From the NCBI RefSeq assembly GCF_009738225.1, contig NZ_CP018187.1, positions 1,126,501 to 1,190,500 of the forward strand: a stretch of DNA of 64,000 nucleotides, given 5' to 3'. The position numbers and the translations under genes are program-made. Under the pieces are notes generated by a model, which saw only the letters and a program-made list of their open reading frames with translations, did no database searches and was not told the origin of the DNA. Shown one piece after another: positions 36,588 through 44,945 of this stretch. This stretch comes from Streptococcus salivarius (GTDB lineage: Bacteria > Bacillota > Bacilli > Lactobacillales > Streptococcaceae). Each line of letters opens with the position of its first letter. Position 1 is the stretch's first letter.

Positions 36588-37625
36588 TTACTCTATCACA
36601 ATCATAGCCTTAATAGACTTACGTTCATCCATATCTTTATAGGCTTGATTAATATCTTCCAATTTATAACTTGTCGTAAAGACTCGGCCTGGATTGATGT
36701 CGCCATCAAGAACAGCTTTTAACAAAACTTGTTTATCATAGGTTGTGACAGAGGCTGGTCCGCCACCAATCGTTGTATTTTGTCCAAAGGTTGATCCAAT
36801 GGCACGATTTTCATAGTGTGGAACACCAACAAATCCCATACGACCACCATTATGAAGGACTCCAAGAGCTTGATCTACCGCTGCTTCTGTACCGACACAT
36901 TCGAGAGCTGCATCTGCTCCTCCCCCGAGGATTTCACGGACTTTGGCAATGCCTTTTTCGCCACGTTCAGCAACAACTGAAGTCGCACCAGACTCCAAAG
37001 CCATTTTTTGACGATCTTCATGACGACTCATAAGGACAATTTGTGAAGCTCCACGCATCTTAGCTGCTATGACAGCACATTGCCCAACAGCCCCATCGCC
37101 GATAACGACCACCTTGTCACCTTTTTGCACATTAGCCACACGCGCCGCATGGTAACCCGTCGGCATGACATCAGCCAGTGTCAAAAGTGACTTGAGCATG
37201 TCTTCACTATAATCTGAAGATTGCCCAGGAATTTTGACAAGGGCCCAGTTGGCAAAGTGGAAACGGATATACTCAGCCTGCACGCCCCCAGACCAGTTAT
37301 TACCTGGGTGGTTGTCACAAGAGCCATCAAAACCAGCACGACAGGCATCACACTGTCCACAACCATGTGTGAAAGGGGCAATGACAAAGTCACCTGGTTT
37401 TACTGTAGTAACTTCCTCGCCAACTTCTTCGACAATTCCGATAGCCTCATGACCGCTATTTCTATGTCCTTCTTCCATTTCCGGATTACGGTAACTCCAA
37501 AGGTCCGATCCACAAACGCAAGTGCGAATAATGCGAATAATGGCATCATCTGCTGCTACGATTTGCGGGCGATCAATTTCTGCTAGACCAACCTGCCCAG
37601 CTTTGACATAAACTGCTGATTTCAT
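36588..37625 (-). CDS. Zinc-dependent alcohol dehydrogenase family protein
   Basis: 345 residues of the medium-chain dehydrogenase family. Catalytic zinc ligands are in RTCVCGSDLW and GHEAIGIVEE. The structural zinc lobe has four Cys in HGCGQCDACRAGFDGSC. The Rossmann motif is VVIGDGAVGQCAVIAA. Closest general type is threonine dehydrogenase/IdhA-like; the substrate is unknown. It is a single gene downstream of hemH on the same strand, with an IS30 scar directly after it. Confidence 0.88.
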   Translation of the reverse strand: MKSAVYVKAGQVGLAEIDRPQIVAADDAIIRIIRTCVCGSDLWSYRNPEMEEGHRNSGHEAIGIVEEVGEEVTTVKPGDFVIAPFTHGCGQCDACRAGFDGSCDNHPGNNWSGGVQAEYIRFHFANWALVKIPGQSSDYSEDMLKSLLTLADVMPTGYHAARVANVQKGDKVVVIGDGAVGQCAVIAAKMRGASQIVLMSRHEDRQKMALESGATSVVAERGEKGIAKVREILGGGADAALECVGTEAAVDQALGVLHNGGRMGFVGVPHYENRAIGSTFGQNTTIGGGPASVTTYDKQVLLKAVLDGDINPGRVFTTSYKLEDINQAYKDMDERKSIKAMIVIE

Positions 37626-37720
37626 TTAATAACCTCTATTCTTTCGTTACTGATAGTATATACTTTTTAACAAGAAATCGCTCACATCAATCACTCCCTA
37701 TTACGGTCATATTTAGTTAC

Positions 37721-38815
37721 TTAATCATATTTTTTCCCATACTTCTTTTCAAGCATTTTCTTAACTAGATATGGCATCTTGACATTCTCTCGACCTTTTT
37801 TAGCAATCAATTTTTTGACGAAATCAGGCATCTGAATATCTTCTTCCTCTTCTAAAATCTGTCCTGTGTTTGAAGGAGCTTCCAACTCATCAAAAGTCTC
37901 TAGTTGAGGATGATAGTAACGATAGTCACCGTCTATATGAGACTGAATGGTTGAAAGAAGGGCTTTAATCAAACGAGTATCGCTATTTGGCATAGGAGGA
38001 CGGTGATAGGTCACACCAAGCTCATGACAAAGCTCCTTACACTCCACATCATTATCAAAAAGAACCTCAATATGCTCACTAATAAAAGCTATCGGGACAA
38101 AAATATAGTGGTCAGGGTGCTCCTTCTCATCATGAAGGTATTCTAAGACATCAGGTTTAATCCAAGGGATACCAATATCACTTTCACTCTGCCATGTATT
38201 GTTATACTGGTCTTCTTCAAGGCCTAAAATTTTCACAATCAAGCGAGTATTGTCATAAATCTGATCTATATAAGGATCACCAAAATCAAGGGCCAAAACT
38301 GGGACACTATGAGCTGAAAAAATCACCTTATAGCTGTCATCTCTAATTTGATCTAAAATATTTCGAATCTCATCAGCCCAATAGTAGAGTAGGTCGTGTT
38401 CACGGTACCAGTCCTTGATAATTTGAAACCTAATCTGCTCACTTTTTAAAAATTTCTCATATCCCATGACAGAATAGTAAGAATAATGAGGCTCTAAAAT
38501 CAAGCACAAACATTCTTCAATTCCGTCATTCTCCATCTCTTTGATTACATCAGTGATAAAAGGGCGGGAAAATTTATTAGCAAAGTATACTGATGCGTGT
38601 TCTCCAAGAGCAGAAGCAACCAGATCCACTTCTTCTCTAGTTATCCTTTGAAGTGGAGTTCCGCCAATTCGTACGTAATTGTCATATAAAGTCTGAATTT
38701 CATGTGGTTCAGGACGAACACCACGTCGGATATTCGTGAAAAATTCCGCTACTCCTTCATAGGTAATCTCTTCTGGTGACCCAAAGGTCATCATCAACAC
38801 AGCTCTCTTACTCAT
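37721..38815 (-). CDS. hemH: Ferrochelatase
   Basis: 364 residues from the ATG at 38815, which has AAGGAG; six codons of frame upstream lack support. The N-terminal [10 protein letters not shown] and metal-site His in [12 protein letters not shown] mark a ferrochelatase, which inserts Fe2+ into a porphyrin. The last ~50 residues ([28 protein letters not shown]) form a basic tail beyond the usual domain. Streptococci lack a full heme pathway, so the natural substrate could be an imported porphyrin; that is inference. No other heme gene is in view. Confidence 0.92.
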   Translation of the reverse strand: MSKRAVLMMTFGSPEEITYEGVAEFFTNIRRGVRPEPHEIQTLYDNYVRIGGTPLQRITREEVDLVASALGEHASVYFANKFSRPFITDVIKEMENDGIEECLCLILEPHYSYYSVMGYEKFLKSEQIRFQIIKDWYREHDLLYYWADEIRNILDQIRDDSYKVIFSAHSVPVLALDFGDPYIDQIYDNTRLIVKILGLEEDQYNNTWQSESDIGIPWIKPDVLEYLHDEKEHPDHYIFVPIAFISEHIEVLFDNDVECKELCHELGVTYHRPPMPNSDTRLIKALLSTIQSHIDGDYRYYHPQLETFDELEAPSNTGQILEEEEDIQMPDFVKKLIAKKGRENVKMPYLVKKMLEKKYGKKYD

Positions 38816-38884
38816 AAATACTCCTTGTTTCACGTTTATTCTATTTTAGCATGAAAAGGCTTACTTTAGGGAACTTAGTATCAA

Positions 38885-38914
38885 AATAACTCTTAAAGGT
38901 AGACTTTAAGAGTT
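38885..38914 (-). terminator. Terminator after czcD
   Basis: AACTCTTAAAG / CTTTAAGAGTT stem, T-rich tail on the minus strand, just past the stop at 38927. Confidence 0.7.
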
Positions 38915-38926
38915 TAAAAACAAACC

Positions 38927-39823
38927 TTAATGATGGTTTTGCTGCTCACTTTCTGCTTCCAGCTCTTCGATATTTCGCTTGTGGGCGCGGTGAGTTGCTA
39001 GGTCTTCATCCACTTCGATGGTGACATTTTGAAAGCCACAGTCTTTAAGCAAGGTGCGGATAGACTCTTTACAGACCTCCATATGCTTGACATGCTCCAG
39101 ACAAACATGGACAATAGCATTCTTCTCTAAGCCGTCCATGGTCCAGAGATTGAGCTGATTGATACTAGCAACATGGTCCAATTCAGCCAAATCCGTCTTT
39201 ATCTTCTGGATGTTCACCCCTTCTGGTACAGCATCCAGGAAAATCTTGAGCGTGCTCCAAAAACGTGGAATGGCTTTTGATAGAATAAAGAAGGAAATGG
39301 CAAGGGACAGGAGCGGATCCAGGATATACCAGTCAGTAAATCGGAGAACAATGGCCATCAAGATGACGGCCAACCAACCCAAGGTGTCTTCCAAAAAGTG
39401 CAGGCTGAGAATGGATTCATTCTTGGTTTGCCCCTTGCGAATGACCAGACTCGCCAGCACATTGACACTGATAGCAATAATTCCCAACCAAAGAAGCCCT
39501 TCGTCATTGATGGGCTGTGGGTGGAAAAGCTTGCTTACATTTTCTAAAATCACCATACCAGACCCTGTCATCAGAATCACAGCGGTCACCATGGCACCTA
39601 AAAGGCTAAAACGCTTGTAGCCCAAGGTGTAATGGCTGTCTTCTTTCCGATTGGAAATGCTCTCTAGAAAAGCTGAGATGCCAATGGCGATTGCATCTCC
39701 AAAGTCATGGACCGAATCAGCGAGAACTGCACTAGAACCAAAAATTCCACCCGCAATAAATTCAACAATGGCAAAGCTTAGATTTAATAAAAAAGCCAAC
39801 CAAACCGCATATTTTGTCTTCAT
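38927..39823 (-). CDS. czcD: Cation diffusion facilitator, zinc/cobalt exporter
   Basis: 298 residues of the CDF family. Six membrane helices are followed by a cytoplasmic domain. The zinc site motif SAVLADSVHDFGDA (HxxxD on helix 2) is present, and HFLEDTLGW gives the second HxxxD. The C-terminus is His-rich (EQQNHH). It exports Zn2+ in exchange for protons. AAAGGAAG precedes the ATG. It is divergent from a TetR regulator, with two identical-architecture operators between them, matching the pneumococcal czcD-sczA pair. Confidence 0.92.
   Translation of the reverse strand: MKTKYAVWLAFLLNLSFAIVEFIAGGIFGSSAVLADSVHDFGDAIAIGISAFLESISNRKEDSHYTLGYKRFSLLGAMVTAVILMTGSGMVILENVSKLFHPQPINDEGLLWLGIIAISVNVLASLVIRKGQTKNESILSLHFLEDTLGWLAVILMAIVLRFTDWYILDPLLSLAISFFILSKAIPRFWSTLKIFLDAVPEGVNIQKIKTDLAELDHVASINQLNLWTMDGLEKNAIVHVCLEHVKHMEVCKESIRTLLKDCGFQNVTIEVDEDLATHRAHKRNIEELEAESEQQNHH
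39291..39320 (+). repeat. 30-bp direct repeat, copy 1 (inside czcD)
   Basis: The 30-bp segment at 39291-39320 is identical to 40674-40703. Here it lies in the coding frame of czcD (minus strand) and is presumably the source copy. Confidence 0.9.
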
Positions 39824-39853
39824 TATATTTCTTCCTTTGTTATAATAGATTCA

Positions 39854-39946
39854 TGAACATCATGTTCATTATCTATTATCCAATACTATCAACAGAAAGG
39901 ATAGGGGCAAACCGTTCGCTGTGTACGTTACTGAACAGTTTGTTCA
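39854..39946. promoter_or_regulatory. Two palindromic operators between czcD and the TetR gene
   Basis: TGAACATCATGTTCA (39854-39868) and TGAACAGTTTGTTCA (39932-39946) are perfect TGAACA-N3-TGTTCA palindromes, 78 bp apart. One is next to the czcD promoter (TATTATAAC region), the other just before the ATG at 39957. They are likely sites of the TetR protein. Confidence 0.82.
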
Positions 39947-39956
39947 TAGTGTCCAT

Positions 39957-40496
39957 ATGACTGCACAAGATCGTCGCATTACCAAGACTAGAAAAGCCAT
40001 CTATCAAGCTTTCTTGCGCTTACTTAACCAAAAAGATTATGAGACCATCACCGTTCAGGAGATTATTGACTTGGCTGATGTAGGACGTTCGACCTTTTAC
40101 AGCCATTATGAGAGCAAAGAGTTACTACTGGATGAGCTCTGCCAAAAACTCTTTCACCATTTGTTTGAGCGTGCTCAACACCTCTCTCCACAAGACTACC
40201 TAGCACATATCTTTCAACATTTTAAGAAAAATCAAGACCATGTAACCAGTCTCTTACTCTCCAAAAATGATTATTTTATCCGGCAACTGCGAAAAGAGCT
40301 AGAACATGATGTCTATCCAATGGTTGCCGAGGAGCTGATTCAATCGCACCCAACCATCCCTCACTCCTATCTCAAGCATCTGGTCGTCAGCCATTTCATT
40401 GAAACCCTCAGCTGGTGGTTGAAAAAAGGCAAGTCCTATAGCGAGCAGGAAGCTGTCCAGTTTTATTTGGAGATACTGAAAGTTGGTTCAAACTAG
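39957..40496 (+). CDS. sczA: TetR-family regulator, SczA-like zinc-responsive
   Basis: 179 residues from ATG 39957 (MTAQDRRITKTRKAIYQAF). The HTH is TVQEIIDLADVGRSTFYSHY. A GTG at 39921 would add 12 residues but would place an operator palindrome inside the gene, so the ATG is preferred; neither has a good ribosome binding site. Divergent from czcD with paired TGAACA-N3-TGTTCA sites. In pneumococcus SczA activates czcD in response to zinc. The name is by context. Confidence 0.78.
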   Translation: MTAQDRRITKTRKAIYQAFLRLLNQKDYETITVQEIIDLADVGRSTFYSHYESKELLLDELCQKLFHHLFERAQHLSPQDYLAHIFQHFKKNQDHVTSLLLSKNDYFIRQLRKELEHDVYPMVAEELIQSHPTIPHSYLKHLVVSHFIETLSWWLKKGKSYSEQEAVQFYLEILKVGSN

Positions 40497-40511
40497 AAAG
40501 AAGTTTTTTTA

Positions 40512-40993
40512 ATGACCCTCACTCAATTTTATTTTCTCTTTCCAGCCTTATTCATGCTTCACGAACTTGAGGAAATCATATGGATGCCCTCCTTTGTCAA
40601 AAAACTATCAGCACAGTTTCCAGATATTCGATTCCTTTCTTATTACACTCCTTTTACTTTCAATGCCATTGTCAAGGAAATGGCAAGGGACAGGAGCGGA
40701 TCCTGCTTCTATCACTTTTTCTTAGCTATCAGTTTAGCAACTATACTATTTACGCAACCATTGTAATTGCTTATATCTACCATATTTTCGGACATCTGAT
40801 TCAGACAATTGTCCTTCGAAAATATGTTCCTGGCTTGTTAACGGGCAGTTTAACGAGCTTGTTCTCCATCGCATTTCTCAAAATTGAAATTTCAGTCAAA
40901 CTCTATGGTTTCTCTTTTTTGACTTTACTGGTTATCGTTTTAAATCTTCTAGTATCATTTATGATTCTTCATAAAATCAGTCATAAAAAATAG
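40512..40993 (+). pseudogene. HXXEE-domain membrane protein, frame broken by a 30-bp copied segment
   Basis: The first frame starts MTLTQFYFLFPALFMLHELEE, with the HXXEE signature at His17-Glu21, and runs to FTFNAIV. The natural continuation (LLLSLFLSYQFSNYTIYAT, then four more hydrophobic segments) is in another frame. At the junction, 40674-40703 is identical to a 30-bp piece of czcD. Without that insert the two halves join as one multi-pass protein of about 150 residues. Function of the family is not known. Confidence 0.8.
40674..40703 (+). repeat. 30-bp direct repeat, copy 2 (at the frameshift)
   Basis: Identical to 39291-39320, 1383 bp away, in the same orientation. It sits exactly where the HXXEE reading frame changes. 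Confidence 0.9.
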
Positions 40994-41028
40994 CACTCAG
41001 ACAATCATATCTTAGAAAGGAAACATCT

Positions 41029-41361
41029 ATGTCACTTTATCTAATCTTTAGCATCATCACAGTCTTCTTAGCGCTTGCTTTTGTCCTGCTTCATTTGTTG
41101 GCCTCCCTTTCTGAAGTTAAAAAAGGAAATCACACTCTAGGAAATCAATTTCTCCTCATCGGAAGTAGCCTTGCGACTTTGTCTCTCTTCCTCTACTTCT
41201 TTTTCTCGATTGTCGCACTATCTCTTTGGATGATTGGTTGTGGGGTAATTTGCTACGGAGCCTATTGGAATGGCAAGCACAAAGAAAACTTCAATCCAGC
41301 CCACCATGTCATTCGGATTGGCATCGCTCTGATTCTTACCATTTTGTTAGCCCTCATATAA
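41029..41361 (+). CDS. Small membrane protein, unknown
   Basis: 110 residues with three to four hydrophobic segments (LIFSIITVFLALAFVLLHLL; FLLIGSSLATLSLFLYFFF; HVIRIGIALILTILLAL). GAAAGGAAAC precedes the ATG. It follows the broken HXXEE gene and may have formed a unit with it and the TetR gene. No family recognised. Confidence 0.65.
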   Translation: MSLYLIFSIITVFLALAFVLLHLLASLSEVKKGNHTLGNQFLLIGSSLATLSLFLYFFFSIVALSLWMIGCGVICYGAYWNGKHKENFNPAHHVIRIGIALILTILLALI

Positions 41362-41366
41362 GAAAA

Positions 41367-41541
41367 GAGGCTGGGACAAAAGTCCTAGCCTCTTATTTGT
41401 TTTTGTATTGTCGAGCAAGACGCAGTGGTTGAGTGGGCTCTACTACGCTGATTACATCAGCTTTTACAGCCCTACTCAACTGTGCGGAGGTGGGACGACG
41501 AAATCGAATTCTAACGAATTACCGATTTCTGTCCCACTCTC
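41367..41541. repeat. 175-bp element with imperfect terminal inverted repeats
   Basis: The left end GAGGCTGGGACA and right end TGTCCCACTCTC are inverted copies with two mismatches. The left end also forms a terminator-type hairpin (GAGGCTGGGAC / GTCCTAGCCTC). No coding potential. From memory such GTCCCA-ended intergenic elements recur in streptococci; not verified here. It separates the 41029 gene from the oxidoreductase cluster. Confidence 0.65.
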
Positions 41542-41570
41542 TTTTTTGTATTTACGAAATCAATAAGGAA

Positions 41571-42443
41571 TTAAAAATCCTGCTTTTCTTTAAACATTAT
41601 AATTTTTTCTTGGCAGTAATCCATTAATTTCCGTGCTTTTTCAAATGAATAGCCTTTTTCAGATACCGGCTTGACTTTCTTTTCATCAAAATAGTAGCCT
41701 GTCAAGCCCCTGACTTCCTCTGATAAGGTGAGATAATAGCCTGTTTCGATTCCCTGATCTAGATCTTTTGAAAGAGACTTCATCAAGCGTCTGAAGAGAG
41801 ACTTTTTCGTCCTTTCATCACTAGAATGATTCCCTAAGTTGGTTGAAATCAAGCCAGGATGATAGGCATTAATGGTGATGTTTGAACCTCTTAAAAAGAA
41901 GTCTCTTGCTAGATAGCGTGTCATCCAAATGGTATAGAGTTTGGAATTATTATAGGCCAATCCTGGATGATAGTTGTTCTCAAATCCAAAGTCCAAATCC
42001 TTGACCTTGGCAAAATGATGCATATAGGAAGAAGTATTAATGACACGGCCGTCAGCTGCTTTTTCTAACAAAGGGCTTAGCTCAGTTGTTAACATATAGG
42101 GAACCAGAACGGATAACATAAAAGTCAACTCGACATTTTCAGCACTCGCTTTTCGTTCTTTTCCTGCATACAGTCCCGCATTGTTAAACAAGACATCGAT
42201 CCTTTGAAAATCTCGCTTGATTTCCTCCGCAAATCGATAAACATCATCTAATTTTGAAAAATCTGCCAAGTAGCTTGAAACTCTGCCTCTCAGGGAAACT
42301 GCCCGAACCTCTTGAAGCGCCAATTCCAGTTTTTGAGGATTTCGTCCATGAAGAATGACCTGATGGCCTTCACTAGCCAGTTTCTTTGCCAAGTGCTTTC
42401 CAATGCCATCCGTAGCACCGGTTATTAGAATAGTTTTGACCAT
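41571..42443 (-). CDS. Short-chain dehydrogenase/reductase
   Basis: 290 residues from ATG 42443 (MVKTILITGATDGIGK), with TTGGAGG upstream. The cofactor motif TGATDGIG, NNAG, the catalytic Ser in VINTSSYMHHF and the YNNSK (YxxxK) pair are intact. It is the last of three oxidoreductase-type genes following an Rrf2 regulator and starts 2 nt from the hydrolase stop. Substrate unknown; the sequence resembles retinol dehydrogenase-like SDRs. Confidence 0.88.
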   Translation of the reverse strand: MVKTILITGATDGIGKHLAKKLASEGHQVILHGRNPQKLELALQEVRAVSLRGRVSSYLADFSKLDDVYRFAEEIKRDFQRIDVLFNNAGLYAGKERKASAENVELTFMLSVLVPYMLTTELSPLLEKAADGRVINTSSYMHHFAKVKDLDFGFENNYHPGLAYNNSKLYTIWMTRYLARDFFLRGSNITINAYHPGLISTNLGNHSSDERTKKSLFRRLMKSLSKDLDQGIETGYYLTLSEEVRGLTGYYFDEKKVKPVSEKGYSFEKARKLMDYCQEKIIMFKEKQDF

Positions 42444-42444
42444 A

Positions 42445-43281
42445 TTAGTCCTCCAAGAAAGCAATGAGTTCTTTTGAAAATTCTTCTGCATATTGGAAGA
42501 TAGAGCCGTGACCAGCATTTGGATAGATAATCAGCTTACTATCTTTTATTTTTTCATGCATATCATAAGAATTTTCCGTTGGAACCTGCATATCCTTGTC
42601 GCCGTTGACGATTAAGGTTGGTTGAGTGATAAATCTTAGGTCGTCTTGAGAATCTTTCCCCCAACGTTTAATAGCTTTGAGTTGCGTCAAGAAACCAGGC
42701 ACACTCATGTCTTTGTCCGCAAATCCCTTGGTTCGCATTCCCATTCGTCCGAGGACTTTCAAAGCTTCGATTTTTCCTTGTTCATCATGGTTATAGAAGA
42801 TATAGCGTTTAGGATCGATGCGCTCAAGTCCCGCTTTAAACATATAGTTAAAGGTTTTCACTGTAACCTTATCGATCTCTTTTCCACCTCGAGGTCCTGT
42901 TCCTGCCAAGATGAGACGGTTGACCAAATCAGGCTTGATTCGGATCATTTCTTGGGCAATCATGCCTCCCATAGAAAGACCTAGGAGATTGATTTTATCG
43001 TAACCAAGGGCTTTTACAAAGTCAATTGTCTGCTCAGCCATTCCAGGAATGGTTGGCGCCACTTTGCCTTGACTGGCTCCGACACCAGGAAGGTCGACCA
43101 CAATCACATGGTGTTTTTCAGCAATCAAGTCCAAAAGTTTTGGATCCCAGTTGTCCAGGGTTGCTGCCAAATGGACCAGCATTAGAAGAGGTAGTTTTGA
43201 TTTGCCTTTGCTGAGTTCGCGATAGGCGATTTTGTTCCCGTCGACAGTGATGTATTGATTTTTAGTTGTAAGATATGACAT
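42445..43281 (-). CDS. Alpha/beta hydrolase
   Basis: 278 residues from ATG 43281 (MSYLTTKNQYITVDG), which has AAAGG; the longer frame overlaps the upstream gene and is rejected. The nucleophile elbow is LLGLSMGGMIAQEM and the catalytic His is in NAGHGSIFQ. The oxyanion region reads LMLVHLAAT, where the usual HG is HL. It is most like haloperoxidase/esterase-type hydrolases. Part of the Rrf2-linked cluster. Confidence 0.87.
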   Translation of the reverse strand: MSYLTTKNQYITVDGNKIAYRELSKGKSKLPLLMLVHLAATLDNWDPKLLDLIAEKHHVIVVDLPGVGASQGKVAPTIPGMAEQTIDFVKALGYDKINLLGLSMGGMIAQEMIRIKPDLVNRLILAGTGPRGGKEIDKVTVKTFNYMFKAGLERIDPKRYIFYNHDEQGKIEALKVLGRMGMRTKGFADKDMSVPGFLTQLKAIKRWGKDSQDDLRFITQPTLIVNGDKDMQVPTENSYDMHEKIKDSKLIIYPNAGHGSIFQYAEEFSKELIAFLED

Positions 43282-43294
43282 TGTGTTTACCTTT

Positions 43295-44299
43295 TTATTT
43301 CTTAAAGCTGAGAACTGTTTTTCCACGTGAGCGACCATTAGCGACCTTGTCTAAGGCGCTATTCACTTCTTCAAATGGATAGACTGTATCGATAGATGGC
43401 TTGATTTCTAACTTGCTAAAGAGGTCAGATACCTCTTGTAATTGAGTGCCATTGCTTTCCACAAAGATAAAATGGTAGTGAACGCCGTATTTGTCAGCCA
43501 TCTTATCAAATTTGCGACCGGCTAAGCCAAGTAGGATCTGTTTCCATTTTGGCAGGTTCATCCGTTTGGCAAAGTCACCATTTGGCATCGCACGGAGGGA
43601 CACAAGCTGACCACCTTTTTTCATGATAGACATTTGTTTTTCAGTCTCAGCGCCCCCAAGGGTATCGAGGACATAATCAACCTGGCTAACAGTTTTTGTA
43701 TAATCCTCTGTTTTGTAATCGATAAAACGGTCTGCTCCTAGCTTCAAAACTCGCTCAGCACTATCTCCAGCCCCATTGGTGATGACTGTTAAACCTTTAG
43801 CTTTAGCGATTGGAATGGCCATTCCACCGACACCGCCTGTACCACCAGAGATAAAGATGGTTTTGCCAGCTTGAGCTCCCATGAGTTCTAAGGCTTGCAT
43901 AATGGTTAAGGCTGTCAAAGGCACAGCAGCGGCTTCCTCGTCAGACAGATAGTCTGGAACCTTGGCTAGAGCCTGATTATCGACGGCTACGTATTCTGCA
44001 AAGGCACCAATATGATCAAGTGGTAAACGTCCAAAAACTCGGTCTCCGACTTTGAGATTTTTGACTTGTCTACCGATCTCTTCAATGATACCGACTACTT
44101 CATTACCTGCAGTTTGTGGGAGCTTGTAAGGGACGATCATCTTGACTTCTCCTCTGGAAATCATATTATCCAGAGGATTAACACCAGCTGCGGTGACTTT
44201 GACCAAAACTTCTTTATCTGTAATACTTGGTTTTGCGATTTCTGTGATGTTAAGAGTGATATTCTTTTTGTTATAAGTAGTATGTTGTGCAGCTTTCAT
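43295..44299 (-). CDS. NADP-dependent quinone/zinc-type oxidoreductase
   Basis: 334 residues from ATG 44299 (MKAAQHTTYNKKN). The frame continues upstream through an operator-like palindrome into the Rrf2 gene and is not used. MDR family without catalytic zinc ligands: GNEVVGIIEEIG and the Rossmann motif ISGGTGGVGGMAIPIAKA. Quinone oxidoreductases of this type respond to electrophile stress. It is directly downstream of an Rrf2 regulator, separated by a TGTATC palindrome. Confidence 0.88.
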   Translation of the reverse strand: MKAAQHTTYNKKNITLNITEIAKPSITDKEVLVKVTAAGVNPLDNMISRGEVKMIVPYKLPQTAGNEVVGIIEEIGRQVKNLKVGDRVFGRLPLDHIGAFAEYVAVDNQALAKVPDYLSDEEAAAVPLTALTIMQALELMGAQAGKTIFISGGTGGVGGMAIPIAKAKGLTVITNGAGDSAERVLKLGADRFIDYKTEDYTKTVSQVDYVLDTLGGAETEKQMSIMKKGGQLVSLRAMPNGDFAKRMNLPKWKQILLGLAGRKFDKMADKYGVHYHFIFVESNGTQLQEVSDLFSKLEIKPSIDTVYPFEEVNSALDKVANGRSRGKTVLSFKK

Positions 44300-44322
44300 T
44301 GTCTTCTCTTTTCTATTTTTGT

Positions 44323-44335
44323 TGTATCTGATACA
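44323..44335. promoter_or_regulatory. Palindrome between Rrf2 gene and oxidoreductase cluster
   Basis: TGTATCTGATACA is a perfect palindrome around a central T, followed by a further GATACAGGTATAG half-match. It is a plausible operator for the adjacent Rrf2 protein. Confidence 0.55.
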
Positions 44336-44375
44336 GATACAGGTATAGTCTTTTAAAAACTGATCTGCATGCAAA

Positions 44376-44807
44376 TCAGTTTCGTTTTTGTTTGGCATCT
44401 TTATAAAGATTGTTAATGACATCTTCTAAGGTTTGGTGGGCTAGTTCCTTCTCAAGTTGAGCTTCAGTGCTAGCAAATAGTGGCGAAACTGCTCCTTGGA
44501 TATGTTGTCCAACGGGACAATCGGGATTGCTATTCTGGTGAACAGGAAATAAGCTGATGTGGCTGACTTCTTGTGTCGCAAAATAAATGTTAAGTAAGGT
44601 GATGTCCTTTGGCGATTTACTAAGTTGGTAGCCCGTTTTTCCTTGCTGAGACTGGATTAGTCCAGCATTTTTCAATAAGGCAATCACCTTACGAATATAA
44701 CTAGCGTTGGTCCCAACACTCTCAGCCAGAGCTTGAGAACTTAGGGTTTCCTTACTCTCACTAATCATGGTTAGGATATGCAAAGCAACTGAAAATTTTG
44801 TATCCAT
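44376..44807 (-). CDS. Rrf2-family transcriptional regulator
   Basis: 143 residues. The N-terminal winged helix (FSVALHILTMISESKE, then SQALAESVGTNASYIRKVIALL) is typical of Rrf2. Only one Cys (NPDCPVG) is present, so a three-Cys Fe-S cluster as in IscR/NsrR is unlikely. AAAAAGGAGCC precedes the ATG. It heads the three-gene oxidoreductase cluster. Confidence 0.88.
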   Translation of the reverse strand: MDTKFSVALHILTMISESKETLSSQALAESVGTNASYIRKVIALLKNAGLIQSQQGKTGYQLSKSPKDITLLNIYFATQEVSHISLFPVHQNSNPDCPVGQHIQGAVSPLFASTEAQLEKELAHQTLEDVINNLYKDAKQKRN

Positions 44808-44895
44808 ATCGGCTCCTTTTTAACTTGTATCCAATAAAAGAACAAGTATAACACAAATAAAAAGAAAAGCAAGACTTTTGCTTCACTGTAAAAAC

Positions 44896-44923
44896 ACAAA
44901 AAAAGGACCCTACTGGATCCTCT
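44896..44923 (-). terminator. Terminator after pnuC
   Basis: AGGATCC / GGGTCCT stem followed by T7 on the minus strand. Confidence 0.75.
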
Positions 44924-44945
44924 TATTAATTGATAAACATAAGTA

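Noticed and set aside
36773..37586. Plus-strand open frames opposite the alcohol dehydrogenase gene
   Set aside because: Shadow frames of a well-conserved minus-strand gene, without recognisable domains.
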